Shown here in pieces: positions 8,361 to 17,270 of a stretch of DNA of 64,000 nt (position 1 is its first letter; each line of letters starts with the position of its first letter). The stretch comes from Arthrobacter sp. Y81. GTDB taxonomy: Bacteria > Actinomycetota > Actinomycetes > Actinomycetales > Micrococcaceae. A program made the translations under genes and the position numbers. Under the pieces are notes generated by a model. That model was not told where the DNA came from, did not search any database, and saw nothing but the letters and a program-made list of their open reading frames with translations. The stretch spans positions 62,001 through 126,000 of the forward strand of contig NZ_PJIL01000004.1 in NCBI RefSeq assembly GCF_002929335.1, in the 5' to 3' direction.

Positions 8361-8918
8361 AGCTCTTCCTTCAGATGGCTGGTTTTGGTCCGGCGCGGCG
8401 CCGGCGGAGTTCTGGTGTTGTGCGCCTGCCAGCCCGATTTTGGGCAGGACAAATCAGCGCGGCGTGATGCCGGGACATGGCCGCATCAGGCGGGGGGGTA
8501 ATCAGGAGCGGTGCGTTTTTAGGCTTTGAAGGCGTTTAGCCGCGGAGTAGCGGCACGGCCGTCCACCGTGCGCGGTGCCTGTGGAGGCTTAGCCAGCGCT
8601 GCGCCCACGTTGAAGTGAGCCGGGCTCCCGGATGCCTGCCCGGCGGTGCGAGGGGCAAGGACATTTTGATACGCAAAGAGTTAGACACGGTGAGACCCCC
8701 CTTAGGTTCCGCGTCGCTGACCAAAATTGACGGTTAAGAAACGACGGCGAGCCCCCTCAGTTGGGACCGCCGTCGCGTGAACGAAACCGCTTGCTTAGAG
8801 GGTAGGGACAGCGGCGGGGCAGGGTCCAGCGTGAGCGCTACCCGACATTTTTGGCAGAAACACTGGTAAATCGGGCGGGACTACTCGCTTAAATGGGGCG
8901 GACTACTTGTTTCGGCCG
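8361..8918. other. 558-bp intergenic region
   Basis: No convincing gene. It holds the promoter side of the glycosyltransferase, a hairpin with 8-bp arms CGACGGCG/CGCCGTCG (8742-8749 and 8768-8775), and two near-identical units just downstream of ackA (GGGCGGGACTACTCG at 8873 and GGGCGGACTACTTG at 8896). A 62-codon minus-strand frame at 8536-8724 has no recognisable features. Confidence 0.6.
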
Positions 8919-10085
8919 TTACGAAACAGCCGATGAATCGACGACGGCGGCAGTCGCCTCCGCGATCGCACGCTCCTCGTCCGTGGGCACCACCAGGACG
9001 GGGATGAGCGACTCCGCGGTGGAAATCACGCGAGGTTCCCTGGACCGCTCACCGTTCAGCCCGGCGTCGAGCTCTATGCCCAGCGCACCCAGCTTCTCCC
9101 CGACCAAAGCGCGGAACTGGTGCGAGTTCTCGCCGATGCCCGCGGTGAAAACCAGGGCCTTGGCCCCTCCCACGGCCACGTGGTACCCGCCGATGTACTT
9201 GGCCAGCCGGTAGGACGCGACGGCGAGCGCGGTGGCGGCCCGGGCGTCGCCGGCTTCGGAGGCCTCCACGACGGTGCGCATGTCGTTGTTTCCCGCGAGC
9301 CCCTTGAGTCCGGATTCGCGGTTGAGCAGGGAGTCGATGTCCTCCGTGGACCAGCCGGCCCGGCCGAGGAACACCAGGATGGACGGGTCCAGGTCGCCGG
9401 AGCGGGTGCCCATCACCAGACCTTCCAGCGGGGTGAAGCCCATGGACGTGTCCACCGATTTTCCGCCGCGGATGGCCGTGACCGAGGCGCCGTTCCCCAG
9501 GTGGGCGATCACGCCGTCGAAGTCTTCCACCGGAAGATCCAGCAGCGCCGCCGCCTGGTGCGACACGTACTCGTGCGAGGTGCCGTGGAAACCGTAGCGG
9601 CGGATGCCGTGGTTCGTGTAGAGCGAATCCGGCACAGCGTAGCGCCAGGCGTGCTCCGGCAGGGTGCGGTGGAAGGCGGTGTCGAACACGGCGACCTGCG
9701 GCATGTCCGGCCACTTCCTGGCGATGGCGCGGATGCCCAGCACGTTGGCGGGGTTGTGCAGCGGGGCCAGCGGGTTGAGCCGCTCGATGGCGCGGGTGAT
9801 CTCGTTGTCGATCAGCACGGGCTCGCCGAATCGTTCGCCGCCGTGCACCACGCGGTGGCCGACGGCGTCCAGCTTCCGGTCGCCCAGCACCTCGTGGATG
9901 GCGGCATCCACCTGCTCCAGCGCCTCGGCGTGGTCGCGCGGGCCCTCGATCTCGCCGTCGCCCTCGCCGCCGTTGCCCATGCCGATCTTTTCGATCAGCC
10001 CCTCGGTGAGGACGCTGTGGGATTCCACATCGCGTACCTGGTATTTGAGCGAGGACGAGCCGGAGTTGATGACGAGGACGAGCAC
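8919..10085 (-). CDS. ackA: Acetate kinase
   Basis: Cytosolic enzyme converting acetyl-phosphate and ADP to acetate and ATP (reversible), the partner of Pta in overflow and acetate metabolism. 388 residues, normal family length. The N-terminus VLVLVINSGSSSLKY carries the acetokinase signature, and GFTPLEGLVMGTRSGDLDP lies near residue 205. The start is GTG at 10085 with TTAGGAGG 5 bp upstream; the frame stays open another 107 codons upstream but without family similarity. pta lies on the same strand 4 kb upstream instead of adjacent. A 53-bp piece of this gene is duplicated at 6856-6908. Confidence 0.95.
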   Translation of the reverse strand: MLVLVINSGSSSLKYQVRDVESHSVLTEGLIEKIGMGNGGEGDGEIEGPRDHAEALEQVDAAIHEVLGDRKLDAVGHRVVHGGERFGEPVLIDNEITRAIERLNPLAPLHNPANVLGIRAIARKWPDMPQVAVFDTAFHRTLPEHAWRYAVPDSLYTNHGIRRYGFHGTSHEYVSHQAAALLDLPVEDFDGVIAHLGNGASVTAIRGGKSVDTSMGFTPLEGLVMGTRSGDLDPSILVFLGRAGWSTEDIDSLLNRESGLKGLAGNNDMRTVVEASEAGDARAATALAVASYRLAKYIGGYHVAVGGAKALVFTAGIGENSHQFRALVGEKLGALGIELDAGLNGERSREPRVISTAESLIPVLVVPTDEERAIAEATAAVVDSSAVS

Positions 10086-10370
10086 TGGGCCTCCTAAGCC
10101 TTGGCTGCTGCGGTGGTCGGTGGAAGTTCGATCGTAGCGTGGCGGTTTCCAGCAGTCGTCGCAACACCGGCTGAAGTGATGTTGATTTATGGGACGTTCG
10201 GCACGCCGAAGACGGGAGATGAGGCCTCCGAAGCACGCATCGGCCGGAACAAGTCGGCGGGGTTGCTGTAACGTCTCTGGGGCCGGGCCCTTCGCGTTGT
10301 GCTCCCAGGACGGGACAGGGCTTTCTCCCGCTGCAGGCGGAGACTGGCCAACCCCAACCCTTAAGGACAC

Positions 10371-10838
10371 ATGACTACGACCAAACCAGCCGACAACGCA
10401 GGCCACGGTCTGCCTCCTGCAGATACCCCAACCGCCGGGACAGCGGGGATGCCGTTGGGAGCCAGGCGCCTTGCCCTCATCGGGGGCCTCTGCATTCCGG
10501 TGGGTTTGGTCGCTGGCCCGTATCTGTTCGGTCTTCAGCTTGTGGCCGTGGCCGGGGCGGTGGCGGTGGCCATCGCGTTGTCCTACAGGCTCGGCGAGCG
10601 CTGGTTCTCGCCGTGGTCGTGGCTGACCGCAGCTGCCGGCGCCCTCTGGATCGCCTCAACGCTCGGATACTGGGAGACCATCGTGACTGCTGCCGAAGCG
10701 TCGGCTGCCTTGTCTGCCTGGTCCCCTGTGCTGTTCAATGTCGGCGTCGGCGCGATGGTGCTTATGGCCGCCGGTGCCCTCGCTGGAGCGATCGCACGGT
10801 ACCGCTCCGGACGGCTCCCCGGCGCACCGTCGGCCTGA
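10371..10838 (+). CDS. Small hypothetical membrane protein
   Basis: 155 residues. A polar N-terminal 28 residues is followed by about four hydrophobic segments (roughly 32-50, 53-70, 80-100 and 115-140) and a basic tail. No family recognised. AAGGA precedes the ATG. It lies between ackA and the metal-efflux operon and is convergent with the latter. The 285-bp region upstream (10086-10370) shows nothing else recognisable. Confidence 0.6.
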   Translation: MTTTKPADNAGHGLPPADTPTAGTAGMPLGARRLALIGGLCIPVGLVAGPYLFGLQLVAVAGAVAVAIALSYRLGERWFSPWSWLTAAAGALWIASTLGYWETIVTAAEASAALSAWSPVLFNVGVGAMVLMAAGALAGAIARYRSGRLPGAPSA

Positions 10839-10935
10839 AGACTTCGAACCCGGCCCCGTCTCTTACGGGCGGGCTCTGCCGCGGCGGCGGAGACCAACAG
10901 CCATCGCCCGGGTATTGCCGTTGGGCGGGCTCGGA

Positions 10936-11628
10936 CTATTTTGCGGCGTCATCAAGCAACTGCCGGAATTGTTCCTCCGAATTCAGTGTCAGTTTTTCGC
11001 CGTTGAGGAAGAACGTGGGAGTGCCGGTGACGCCCAAGGCGGTACCGTCGGCAACGTCTTTGCGGATCCGGTCCTTGGTTGCCTCATCGGCGACGGCGGC
11101 ATCGTATTTGTCCAGGTCCAGACCGAGCTCTTGCGCGAAGGTGCGGAACAGGGCCGCCTGGGAGTCCTGTTTTTCGCCCCACTGCGGCTGGGTTTCGAAC
11201 ATCTTGGTGTACATCTGTTCGTATTTTCCCTGCTGGGCGGCGGCCTCGACGGCGAGGGCGGAGGTGCCGGAGTTCCGGTGCCCAGGTAGGGGAAAGTAGC
11301 GGTTCACGAAGGTGACCCGGTCACCGTAGTCCTTCTTCAGTTCCTCCACCAGCGGCACGGCCACTCGGCAGGACTCACACTCAAAGTCCAGGAATTCAAC
11401 GAGCTGCGCCTTTTCGGTGGCCGGCTTCGTGACCCGGTGGCTGTCCTCCCTGACGAGCTGTGCATTGACGGCAGGCTGCACGGCCTCCGGGGTCGGTTTG
11501 GTGGCCGTGAAGACCGCGTACCAGATCAGGCCGCCGCCGACCACAACTGCCATCAGGATCCAGAGGACCATGCGGACTTTCCGGGCGGGGTCGGTGGTGT
11601 TCGCGGGCGTGGATGGTGCTGGTGTCAT
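10936..11628 (-). CDS. Membrane-anchored DsbA-like thioredoxin-fold protein
   Basis: 230 residues: a short cytosolic N-terminus, one transmembrane helix (about 20-42) and an extracytoplasmic DsbA-type domain with active-site CESC (84-87) and the cis-Pro loop GVTGTPTFFLNG near 200-211. Likely a thiol oxidoreductase or disulfide-exchange protein outside the membrane. Its ATG overlaps the stop of the upstream CDF gene (TAATG), so it is translationally coupled as the last gene of the metal-efflux operon. A role in protecting thiols during metal stress is inference from context. Confidence 0.85.
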   Translation of the reverse strand: MTPAPSTPANTTDPARKVRMVLWILMAVVVGGGLIWYAVFTATKPTPEAVQPAVNAQLVREDSHRVTKPATEKAQLVEFLDFECESCRVAVPLVEELKKDYGDRVTFVNRYFPLPGHRNSGTSALAVEAAAQQGKYEQMYTKMFETQPQWGEKQDSQAALFRTFAQELGLDLDKYDAAVADEATKDRIRKDVADGTALGVTGTPTFFLNGEKLTLNSEEQFRQLLDDAAK

Positions 11629-12551
11629 TAGTGGGGCATGCTTTCCTGGTCGCGGTGGGCGGCGGGTTCTATCTGGAAAGTGGAGTGTTCGACGCTGACG
11701 TCGAAGTGTTCCGCGACGCAGTGCTGCAGGTCCGCCAGGATGGTCGCGGCGTGGCCGTCCCTCATGCACGGGTCCTGGACGGTGACGTGGGCGGAGAGCA
11801 CCGGTGTTCCGGAGCCGACGAGGGAGGCGTGCAGGTCGTGGACGTCGATGACGTGCGGCAGGGCCAGGATGTGTTCGCGGACCTTGCCCAGGTCCAGGCC
11901 CCGGGGCACGCTTTCCATTAGCACGTCGGTGGTGTCGCGGAGCAGCTTCAGGGTGCGGGGAATGATCAGCGCGCCGATCAGCAGGGACACGAGGGCATCG
12001 GCCCGTGTCCAGCCGGTGAGCGCGATGACGACCGCGGCGACTATGACGGCGACCGATCCGAGGGCGTCGTTGAGTACCTCGAGGAAGGCTGCCTTCATAT
12101 TGAAGTTGTGGTTCCGGCCCGAGGCCAGGACGATCAGGCCGATGGCGTTGCCCGCCAGGCCGATGATGCCGAACCACAGCATGGTGGACCCGCCGACTTC
12201 CGGGGGTTCGAAGAGCCGCCGGATGCCTTCGATGATGACGAATCCGCCCACGCCCAGCAGAAGGGCTGCCTGCCCGGCGGCGGCGATGATTTCCGCGCGC
12301 CTGTACCCCCACGTCCGTTTCAAGGTGGCAGGCTTCAAAGCCAGCGATGCCGCGATCAGTGCGATTAGCAGCCCGGCCGAGTCGGTGAACATGTGCCCTG
12401 CGTCCGCCAGCAGCGCCAGGCTTCCGGTCAGGACGGAGCCGATGATTTCGGCGACCATCACCGCGAAGGTGATGCCGAAGACGATGACCAGTTTGCCGCG
12501 CTGATTGGCGGCACCGGCGGCACCGTGTGAGTGGTCGTGCCCGCTGCCCAT
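11628..12551 (-). CDS. CDF-family divalent metal efflux protein (CzcD/ZitB type)
   Basis: 307-residue cation diffusion facilitator with six predicted helices, a His-containing N-terminus (HDHSHG) and a cytosolic C-terminal domain. The TM2 metal site LLADAGHMFTD is normal. In TM5, the usual HxxxD is replaced by ExxxD (EVLND), which may alter metal preference. Presumed to export Zn, Cd, Co or similar by proton antiport. GGAAGG upstream supports the ATG, 3 bp after the stop of the neighbouring transporter. Part of the arsR-CDF-CDF-dsbA operon. Confidence 0.88.
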   Translation of the reverse strand: MGSGHDHSHGAAGAANQRGKLVIVFGITFAVMVAEIIGSVLTGSLALLADAGHMFTDSAGLLIALIAASLALKPATLKRTWGYRRAEIIAAAGQAALLLGVGGFVIIEGIRRLFEPPEVGGSTMLWFGIIGLAGNAIGLIVLASGRNHNFNMKAAFLEVLNDALGSVAVIVAAVVIALTGWTRADALVSLLIGALIIPRTLKLLRDTTDVLMESVPRGLDLGKVREHILALPHVIDVHDLHASLVGSGTPVLSAHVTVQDPCMRDGHAATILADLQHCVAEHFDVSVEHSTFQIEPAAHRDQESMPH

Positions 12552-12554
12552 GGG

Positions 12555-13289
12555 TCAGACCTTCCTGCGGGTGTTCAGCGTCAGGGCCTGCGGCTGCTCC
12601 TCGGATTCACACCCGGCACAGCAGCCGTCCGTGTCGGCGCTGTGGTCAGTGCCGGCGGTGTTGGGGACCGTGCAGCAGACATCGCCGCGCCAGGCGTTGA
12701 TGCCTTCCCGGATGGCGACCGCCGCGATCACCAGTGCGGCGCCGGCATCCGCCCACCACCACCCCAGCGTGCTATTCAGCACAAGCCCCGCCAGCAACAC
12801 TGCAGAGAGGTATGTGCACAGCAATGTCTGCTTTGAGTCCGCGACCGCCGTCTTGGAGCCAAGTTCCCGGCCCGCGCGGCGCTGCGCCCAGGACAGGACC
12901 GGCATGACGGCCAGGCTCAGGGCCGCAATCACGATCCCGGGCGTGGAGTGCTGGGCCTCTCCTCCTCCGGTGAGGGACCTGACCGCGTCGACGGTGACGA
13001 ACGCCGCGAGGGCGAAGAAGGATACCGCGATGATCCGCAGCGTCAGATGCTCACGCCGTTCCGGGTCCTTGGCGGAAAACTGCCAGGACAACGCCAGCGC
13101 GGACGCGACCTCAATGACCGAATCCAGTCCGAAGCCGATCAGAGCGGAGGAGTCCGCGACGCCGCCGGCCCACAGGGCCACCACCGCCTCGACGAGGTTG
13201 TAGGTGATGGTCGCGGCAGCGAACAGCCGGATCCTGCGGCTCAGTACCGCACGGCGTTCCGGGCTCGGTGTATGAACCCGGACCGTCAT
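12555..13289 (-). CDS. Second CDF-type cation transporter with Cys-rich tail
   Basis: 244 residues; membrane protein of the cation efflux superfamily group with GFGLDSVIEVAS in TM2 and no long cytosolic domain. The C-terminal about 35 residues are Cys-rich (DVCCTVPN and DGCCAGCES), a likely soft-metal binding patch. The start was set at the ATG forming an ATGA overlap with the upstream repressor stop, with GGGGAG 8 bp before it; a GTG 9 bp upstream is the alternative. Efflux of Cd, Zn, Pb or Co is possible; specificity cannot be read from sequence alone. Confidence 0.83.
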   Translation of the reverse strand: MTVRVHTPSPERRAVLSRRIRLFAAATITYNLVEAVVALWAGGVADSSALIGFGLDSVIEVASALALSWQFSAKDPERREHLTLRIIAVSFFALAAFVTVDAVRSLTGGGEAQHSTPGIVIAALSLAVMPVLSWAQRRAGRELGSKTAVADSKQTLLCTYLSAVLLAGLVLNSTLGWWWADAGAALVIAAVAIREGINAWRGDVCCTVPNTAGTDHSADTDGCCAGCESEEQPQALTLNTRRKV

Positions 13290-13612
13290 GCGAAGCACTC
13301 CCCGTTCGGGGCGCAGCAGGACGGATCCACCGCGAGGACGACACCGATCAGGTCCCTGATCGCGTGGCCCAGCCGGGCGTCCGCGAGTTCATACCGACTG
13401 CGGCGGCCGTCCTGGACGGCGACCACGAGTCCGCAGCCGCGCAGGCACGTCAGGTGGTTGGACATGCTCTGCCGCGACACCCCCAGGGAGTCGGCCAGAT
13501 CCGAAGGATAGGACGGGGCATCTGATAGGGCCAAGAGGATCCGGGCCCGGGTGGCGTCCGAGACCGCATACCCGAACCGGGCCAGCACGGGGGCCTTGGT
13601 GAGCGTTTCCAT
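13286..13612 (-). CDS. ArsR/SmtB-type metal-responsive repressor
   Basis: About 108 residues; winged helix-turn-helix with recognition region LADSLGVSRQSMSNHLTCLRGCGLV. Soft-metal ligands are suggested by Cys in CLRGC and by the C-terminal DPSCCAPNGEC. First gene of the operon, overlapping the next gene by 4 bp. A perfect 9-bp inverted repeat lies at 13621-13640 just before the chosen ATG. An upstream ATG at 13627 falls inside that palindrome and would add five residues, so the start is uncertain. Probably represses the operon until metal binds, as known for the family. Confidence 0.87.
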   Translation of the reverse strand: METLTKAPVLARFGYAVSDATRARILLALSDAPSYPSDLADSLGVSRQSMSNHLTCLRGCGLVVAVQDGRRSRYELADARLGHAIRDLIGVVLAVDPSCCAPNGECFA

Positions 13613-13620
13613 TCCACCAA

Positions 13621-13640
13621 AGTACATCCGTGGATGTACT
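13621..13640. promoter_or_regulatory. Candidate ArsR operator
   Basis: AGTACATCCGTGGATGTACT: perfect 9-bp arms around GT, directly upstream of (or overlapping) the repressor start. Size and symmetry fit a winged-helix dimer. Confidence 0.7.
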
Positions 13641-13775
13641 CACACAAACCTGTATTAGCGAACAGGGCACCGGCTTTCCGCCTCAGACGTTGGTGAGAAA
13701 CCCCCGTCGTTGCGAAAGGTCCGGCGGGAGCCTAGAGTCGGCGGACCAGTTGGACAACGCACGGAGGACTCTGCC

Positions 13776-14039
13776 ATGACTGATAGCACTTCCCAAGCGG
13801 ACAGCAACGAGCCGGACGCCACCAAGCCGGGCACCGGGGCCAAGAAGAAGGATCCCACCGGCGTCGAAGGTGCCAACCCTGCCCTGGACGACACGGGAGA
13901 TCTCAAGGCCGCCGAGGTGGGCGAGGCCCCGGAGCCTCCTGAGAATCTGGAAGACCTGGATCTCACGCCCGGGGGCCTGGCCGACGAGCCGGCCAAGCAG
14001 GAAGATCCCGACAGCCCGGTGGAGCCCGAAAACAGCTGA
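13776..14039 (+). CDS. Small acidic, probably disordered protein
   Basis: 87 residues, rich in Asp, Glu, Pro and Thr, with no hydrophobic core and almost no aromatic residues. CGGAGGA lies 7 bp before the ATG. No family recognised. It ends 67 bp from the convergent pta stop. Coding status rests on the ribosome-binding site and on third-position GC bias. Confidence 0.6.
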   Translation: MTDSTSQADSNEPDATKPGTGAKKKDPTGVEGANPALDDTGDLKAAEVGEAPEPPENLEDLDLTPGGLADEPAKQEDPDSPVEPENS

Positions 14040-14106
14040 CCGGACAGGAGACCGGCGACGGTACCGGCGCCGGCTGCCGCCGGGACCGGCCGCCGGAACC
14101 CCGCAG

Positions 14107-16218
14107 CTACGCGTGTGCAGCCGCGGGTTCCGGCTCCGCGGCGGGCTCCACGGACTGCGCCTGCACGGCGGTGATGGCCACCGTGTTCACGATGTCCTCC
14201 ACGGTGCAGCCGCGGGACAGGTCGTTCACCGGCTTGCGGAGCCCCTGCAGGACGGGCCCGACGGCGACCGCTCCCGAGGACTGCTGCACCGCCTTGTAGG
14301 TGTTGTTGCCCGTGTTGAGGTCCGGGAAGATGAACACCGTGGCCTGCCCGGCGACGGACGAGCCCGGCATCTTGGACTGGGCGATGGCGGCGTCCACGGC
14401 GGCGTCGTACTGGATGGGGCCCTCGACGGCGAGATCCGGGCGGCGCGTCTTCACCAGTTCAGTGGCCTGCCGGACTTTGTCCACCGCCTCGCCGGTCCCG
14501 GACCCGCCGGTGGAGTAGGACAGCATGGCCACCCGCGGGTCCACGCCGAACTGCGTGGCAGTCTCGGCCGAGGCCAGCGCGATGTCCGCCAGCTGCTCGG
14601 CGTTGGGGTCCGGGTTGACCGCGCAGTCGCCGTACACCAGCACCCGGTCCGGCATCAGCATCAGGAACACCGAGGAGACGATCTTCACGCCGTCGCGGGT
14701 CTTCACGAACTCCAGCGCAGGGCGGATGGTGTGGGCCGTGGTGTGCGCGGCACCTGACACCATGCCGTCCACCACGCCCAGCTGCACCATCATGGTGCCG
14801 AAGTAGCTGCCGTCCAGCATGACCTCCAGAGCCCGGGCCAGGTCCACGCCCTTGTGCGAGCGAAGCTCCGCGTATTTCTCGGCAAACTGCTGGCGCAGCT
14901 CCGACGTGGCCGGGTCCACGATGCTCATGCCGGAAAGGTCGATCCCCTGGGTGGAGGCCAGCTCACGGACATCCGACTCGTTGCCCAGGATGGTGAGGTC
15001 GCAGACGTCCCGCCGGTGCAGGATTTCCGCGGCGCGCAGGATCCGCACGTCGTTCCCCTCGGGCAGCACGATGTGCCGTCGCTGCAGCCTGGCCCGCTCA
15101 ATGAGGTCGTGCAGGAACCGCAGCGGCGTCATCCGCTCCAGCCGCGGCAGGTGCAGGCGCTCCACCAGCTCAGCCTCGTCCACGCACCTGGCCCAGAGCC
15201 CCACGGCCGAGGCCACCTTGCGGCGGTGCCCGGACCAGATTTCGCTGCGGACCTCGGACACCCGCTTGGCCGTGGTGTAGGTATCGTCCGGGCTGGCGAA
15301 GACCGGGAACGGCGCTTGCGCCAGCAGCGAGTAGATGTTGGGGTCCGGGGCCAGGCCGCCGGTAAGGATCAGCGCTGACGGCACCGGGAACTCCGGCGAG
15401 AAGGATGATGCGAGGCACGCGACCATCACGTCCGCACGGTCACCCGGGACGATCACCAGCGCGCCGTCGTCGAGCACGTGCAGGAAGTTGGCCACACTCA
15501 TGGCCGCCACCTTGATGGAGTGGACGTCGCGTTCCATGTCCGGCCGGCCGGCCACCTGGCGGATCCCCAGGGCCGTGGCCACCTCGCCGGTGGTGGGCCG
15601 GGCGATGTCCTCCAACTCCGGGAAAACATACACGGGCCGGCCCGACGCACCGGGCTTCACGGCGGCGGTGATGCCGTCCACGTCCTCCGGGTCGGCGCGG
15701 TTCACCATGATGGCCAGCAGGCTGCAGCGTTCCGCCGCCAGTTCCTTGCGGGCAACCTCGACGGCGTCAGCCGCCTCCGCGACGGTAAGCCCCTTCGCGC
15801 CCACCACGGCCACGATGGGGGCGGCCAGGTTGTTCGCGAGGCGTGCGTTGAGGTCGAATTCGACGGCGGCGTCCTGGCCGGTGAGGTCCGTTCCCTCCAC
15901 AATCACCACATCGCAGTGGCGTGACATCTCGGCGAAGATCTCCACGCAGCGGGCGTCGATCTCCGCCCGGTTTCCCTCGGCCAGCAGGCCTCGGACCTCG
16001 GCAAACGTCAGGCCGCCGCGGCAGCGCTGATCGTCGAGATCGAACCGGGCCTTCATCAGGGCCACCATGGGGTCCGCCGCGGCATCGCTGCCGTGGACCA
16101 CCGGTTTGAAGAAGCCGATGCGGTCCGCGTGCCGGTGCAGCGTGTCAGCCAGACCCAGCGCTATGAGCGACTTCCCGGATCCCGGTGTGGTCGCGCTGAC
16201 GTATATCCCCTTGGCCAT
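14107..16218 (-). CDS. pta: Phosphate acetyltransferase, long form
   Basis: Interconverts acetyl-CoA and acetyl-phosphate. 703 residues, matching the long E. coli-type enzyme: an N-terminal P-loop BioD-like domain (SATTPGSGKSLIALGLADTL, residues 8-27), a central DRTGG-type region (about 200-330) and a C-terminal catalytic PTA_PTB domain (about 375-690) with MLSYSTGGSGTGE. It would form a pathway with AckA, but a 4-kb block separates the two. Its 5' end overlaps the upstream membrane-protein gene by 58 bp on the same strand. Confidence 0.95.
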   Translation of the reverse strand: MAKGIYVSATTPGSGKSLIALGLADTLHRHADRIGFFKPVVHGSDAAADPMVALMKARFDLDDQRCRGGLTFAEVRGLLAEGNRAEIDARCVEIFAEMSRHCDVVIVEGTDLTGQDAAVEFDLNARLANNLAAPIVAVVGAKGLTVAEAADAVEVARKELAAERCSLLAIMVNRADPEDVDGITAAVKPGASGRPVYVFPELEDIARPTTGEVATALGIRQVAGRPDMERDVHSIKVAAMSVANFLHVLDDGALVIVPGDRADVMVACLASSFSPEFPVPSALILTGGLAPDPNIYSLLAQAPFPVFASPDDTYTTAKRVSEVRSEIWSGHRRKVASAVGLWARCVDEAELVERLHLPRLERMTPLRFLHDLIERARLQRRHIVLPEGNDVRILRAAEILHRRDVCDLTILGNESDVRELASTQGIDLSGMSIVDPATSELRQQFAEKYAELRSHKGVDLARALEVMLDGSYFGTMMVQLGVVDGMVSGAAHTTAHTIRPALEFVKTRDGVKIVSSVFLMLMPDRVLVYGDCAVNPDPNAEQLADIALASAETATQFGVDPRVAMLSYSTGGSGTGEAVDKVRQATELVKTRRPDLAVEGPIQYDAAVDAAIAQSKMPGSSVAGQATVFIFPDLNTGNNTYKAVQQSSGAVAVGPVLQGLRKPVNDLSRGCTVEDIVNTVAITAVQAQSVEPAAEPEPAAAHA

Positions 16219-17210
16219 GATCCGCCCTTAGGTTGTGACGTGGTGGTGCTCCGTCCTTCCATACTTTCATTTGTTGGCGCCGGGGGCGATCCGGCCCGCT
16301 TTCTCCGCGGGGCTTGGCGGTATCGGCGCAGCGTGCTGCTCAGAACTGCCAAACCGTAAACTATTGCGGCGGGGGTTGCGACGGCCGCCAGGGCGACGCC
16401 AAGCGGCGACATCTGCCCATCATGTGCCAACAGAAGTCCGGTGGGACCTTGCAATGCCGTTGTGGCGCAACCAACCCACGTCACCAGCGCTGCGGGCCGT
16501 GCGCGGGATGCCGAACCCCGAGCCAGGAGCGGAGCAAGGAACCCTCCCGCCGCGGCGAGCGCGGTGACGATAAGGACCGTTCGCTGCGCGACCGAGCTCA
16601 TTGCGGCCGGCCCGGTAGTTCCCGGTCCGAAAACGCCCCAGTAGGCCATCGCCGCAGCAAACCAAAGCATTCCAATTCCGCAGAAGACCGTCACGACGGC
16701 GTGCGCAGGAGGTCGCGGCCCGGTAGCGATGAGGTCACCCCAGCGGTCGTCTGCGTACAGGGCCAGCAATATCGCCAGTGCGATAGCCATTAGGCCAAAA
16801 CCGCCATAAATGATCGCAAACATCCAGCCCTCGAGGTTTCCTTCACCTCCGGACGTCACGCTGCCTTCGATTGCCAACTGAAGCGCGCTGCCCAGGGGAA
16901 CGCCGATGAGGATGGGTGCGAGCAAGCCAGTGGCAGCACCGGCGACGACGATGACGGACCACGCGGGCAGGCGCCGTCCCCACGGTTGAATCAGCGCCAG
17001 GGCCAGCACCACAGCGGACAGGTCCATGCTGGTTGTGAGGATGTTTCCGATGACGAAGCGTGGCGTATCCATCTCGCCCACGCCGGTGCCCGGCCGCATG
17101 CCAACCTGAGATCCGGCCAGCCACGCAATCTTCACCACAGCATAAGGAGCGACCGAGGCTACTACGCCCCAGAAGGCCGCGATCCGCCAGCTTTGTTTTG
17201 ACAGCACCAT
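16161..17210 (-). CDS. Multi-pass membrane protein of unknown function
   Basis: 349 residues with about nine or ten predicted hydrophobic segments and a polar, basic, low-complexity tail from about residue 300. No transporter signature recognised. The ATG at 17210 follows GGGGGAAAG; an upstream in-frame extension lacks a ribosome-binding site. It is divergent from a TetR gene across a short region with a perfect palindrome, so it is probably that regulator's target. The last 58 bp overlap pta in another frame. Confidence 0.7.
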   Translation of the reverse strand: MVLSKQSWRIAAFWGVVASVAPYAVVKIAWLAGSQVGMRPGTGVGEMDTPRFVIGNILTTSMDLSAVVLALALIQPWGRRLPAWSVIVVAGAATGLLAPILIGVPLGSALQLAIEGSVTSGGEGNLEGWMFAIIYGGFGLMAIALAILLALYADDRWGDLIATGPRPPAHAVVTVFCGIGMLWFAAAMAYWGVFGPGTTGPAAMSSVAQRTVLIVTALAAAGGFLAPLLARGSASRARPAALVTWVGCATTALQGPTGLLLAHDGQMSPLGVALAAVATPAAIVYGLAVLSSTLRRYRQAPRRKRAGSPPAPTNESMEGRSTTTSQPKGGSWPRGYTSARPHRDPGSRS

Positions 17211-17227
17211 TTCTTTCCCCCCAAAGG

Positions 17228-17245
17228 CTAGAGACGGTTCTCTAG
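17228..17245. promoter_or_regulatory. Candidate TetR operator
   Basis: CTAGAGACGGTTCTCTAG: 7-bp perfect arms around CGGT, lying between the divergent membrane-protein and TetR genes. Confidence 0.65.
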
Positions 17246-17270
17246 ATGCTGATCTCCAAGGTGCCATAGA

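Noticed and set aside
8536..8724. 62-codon minus-strand frame in the ackA/glycosyltransferase gap
   Set aside because: No ribosome-binding site, no recognisable fold, and polar-basic composition typical of random frames.
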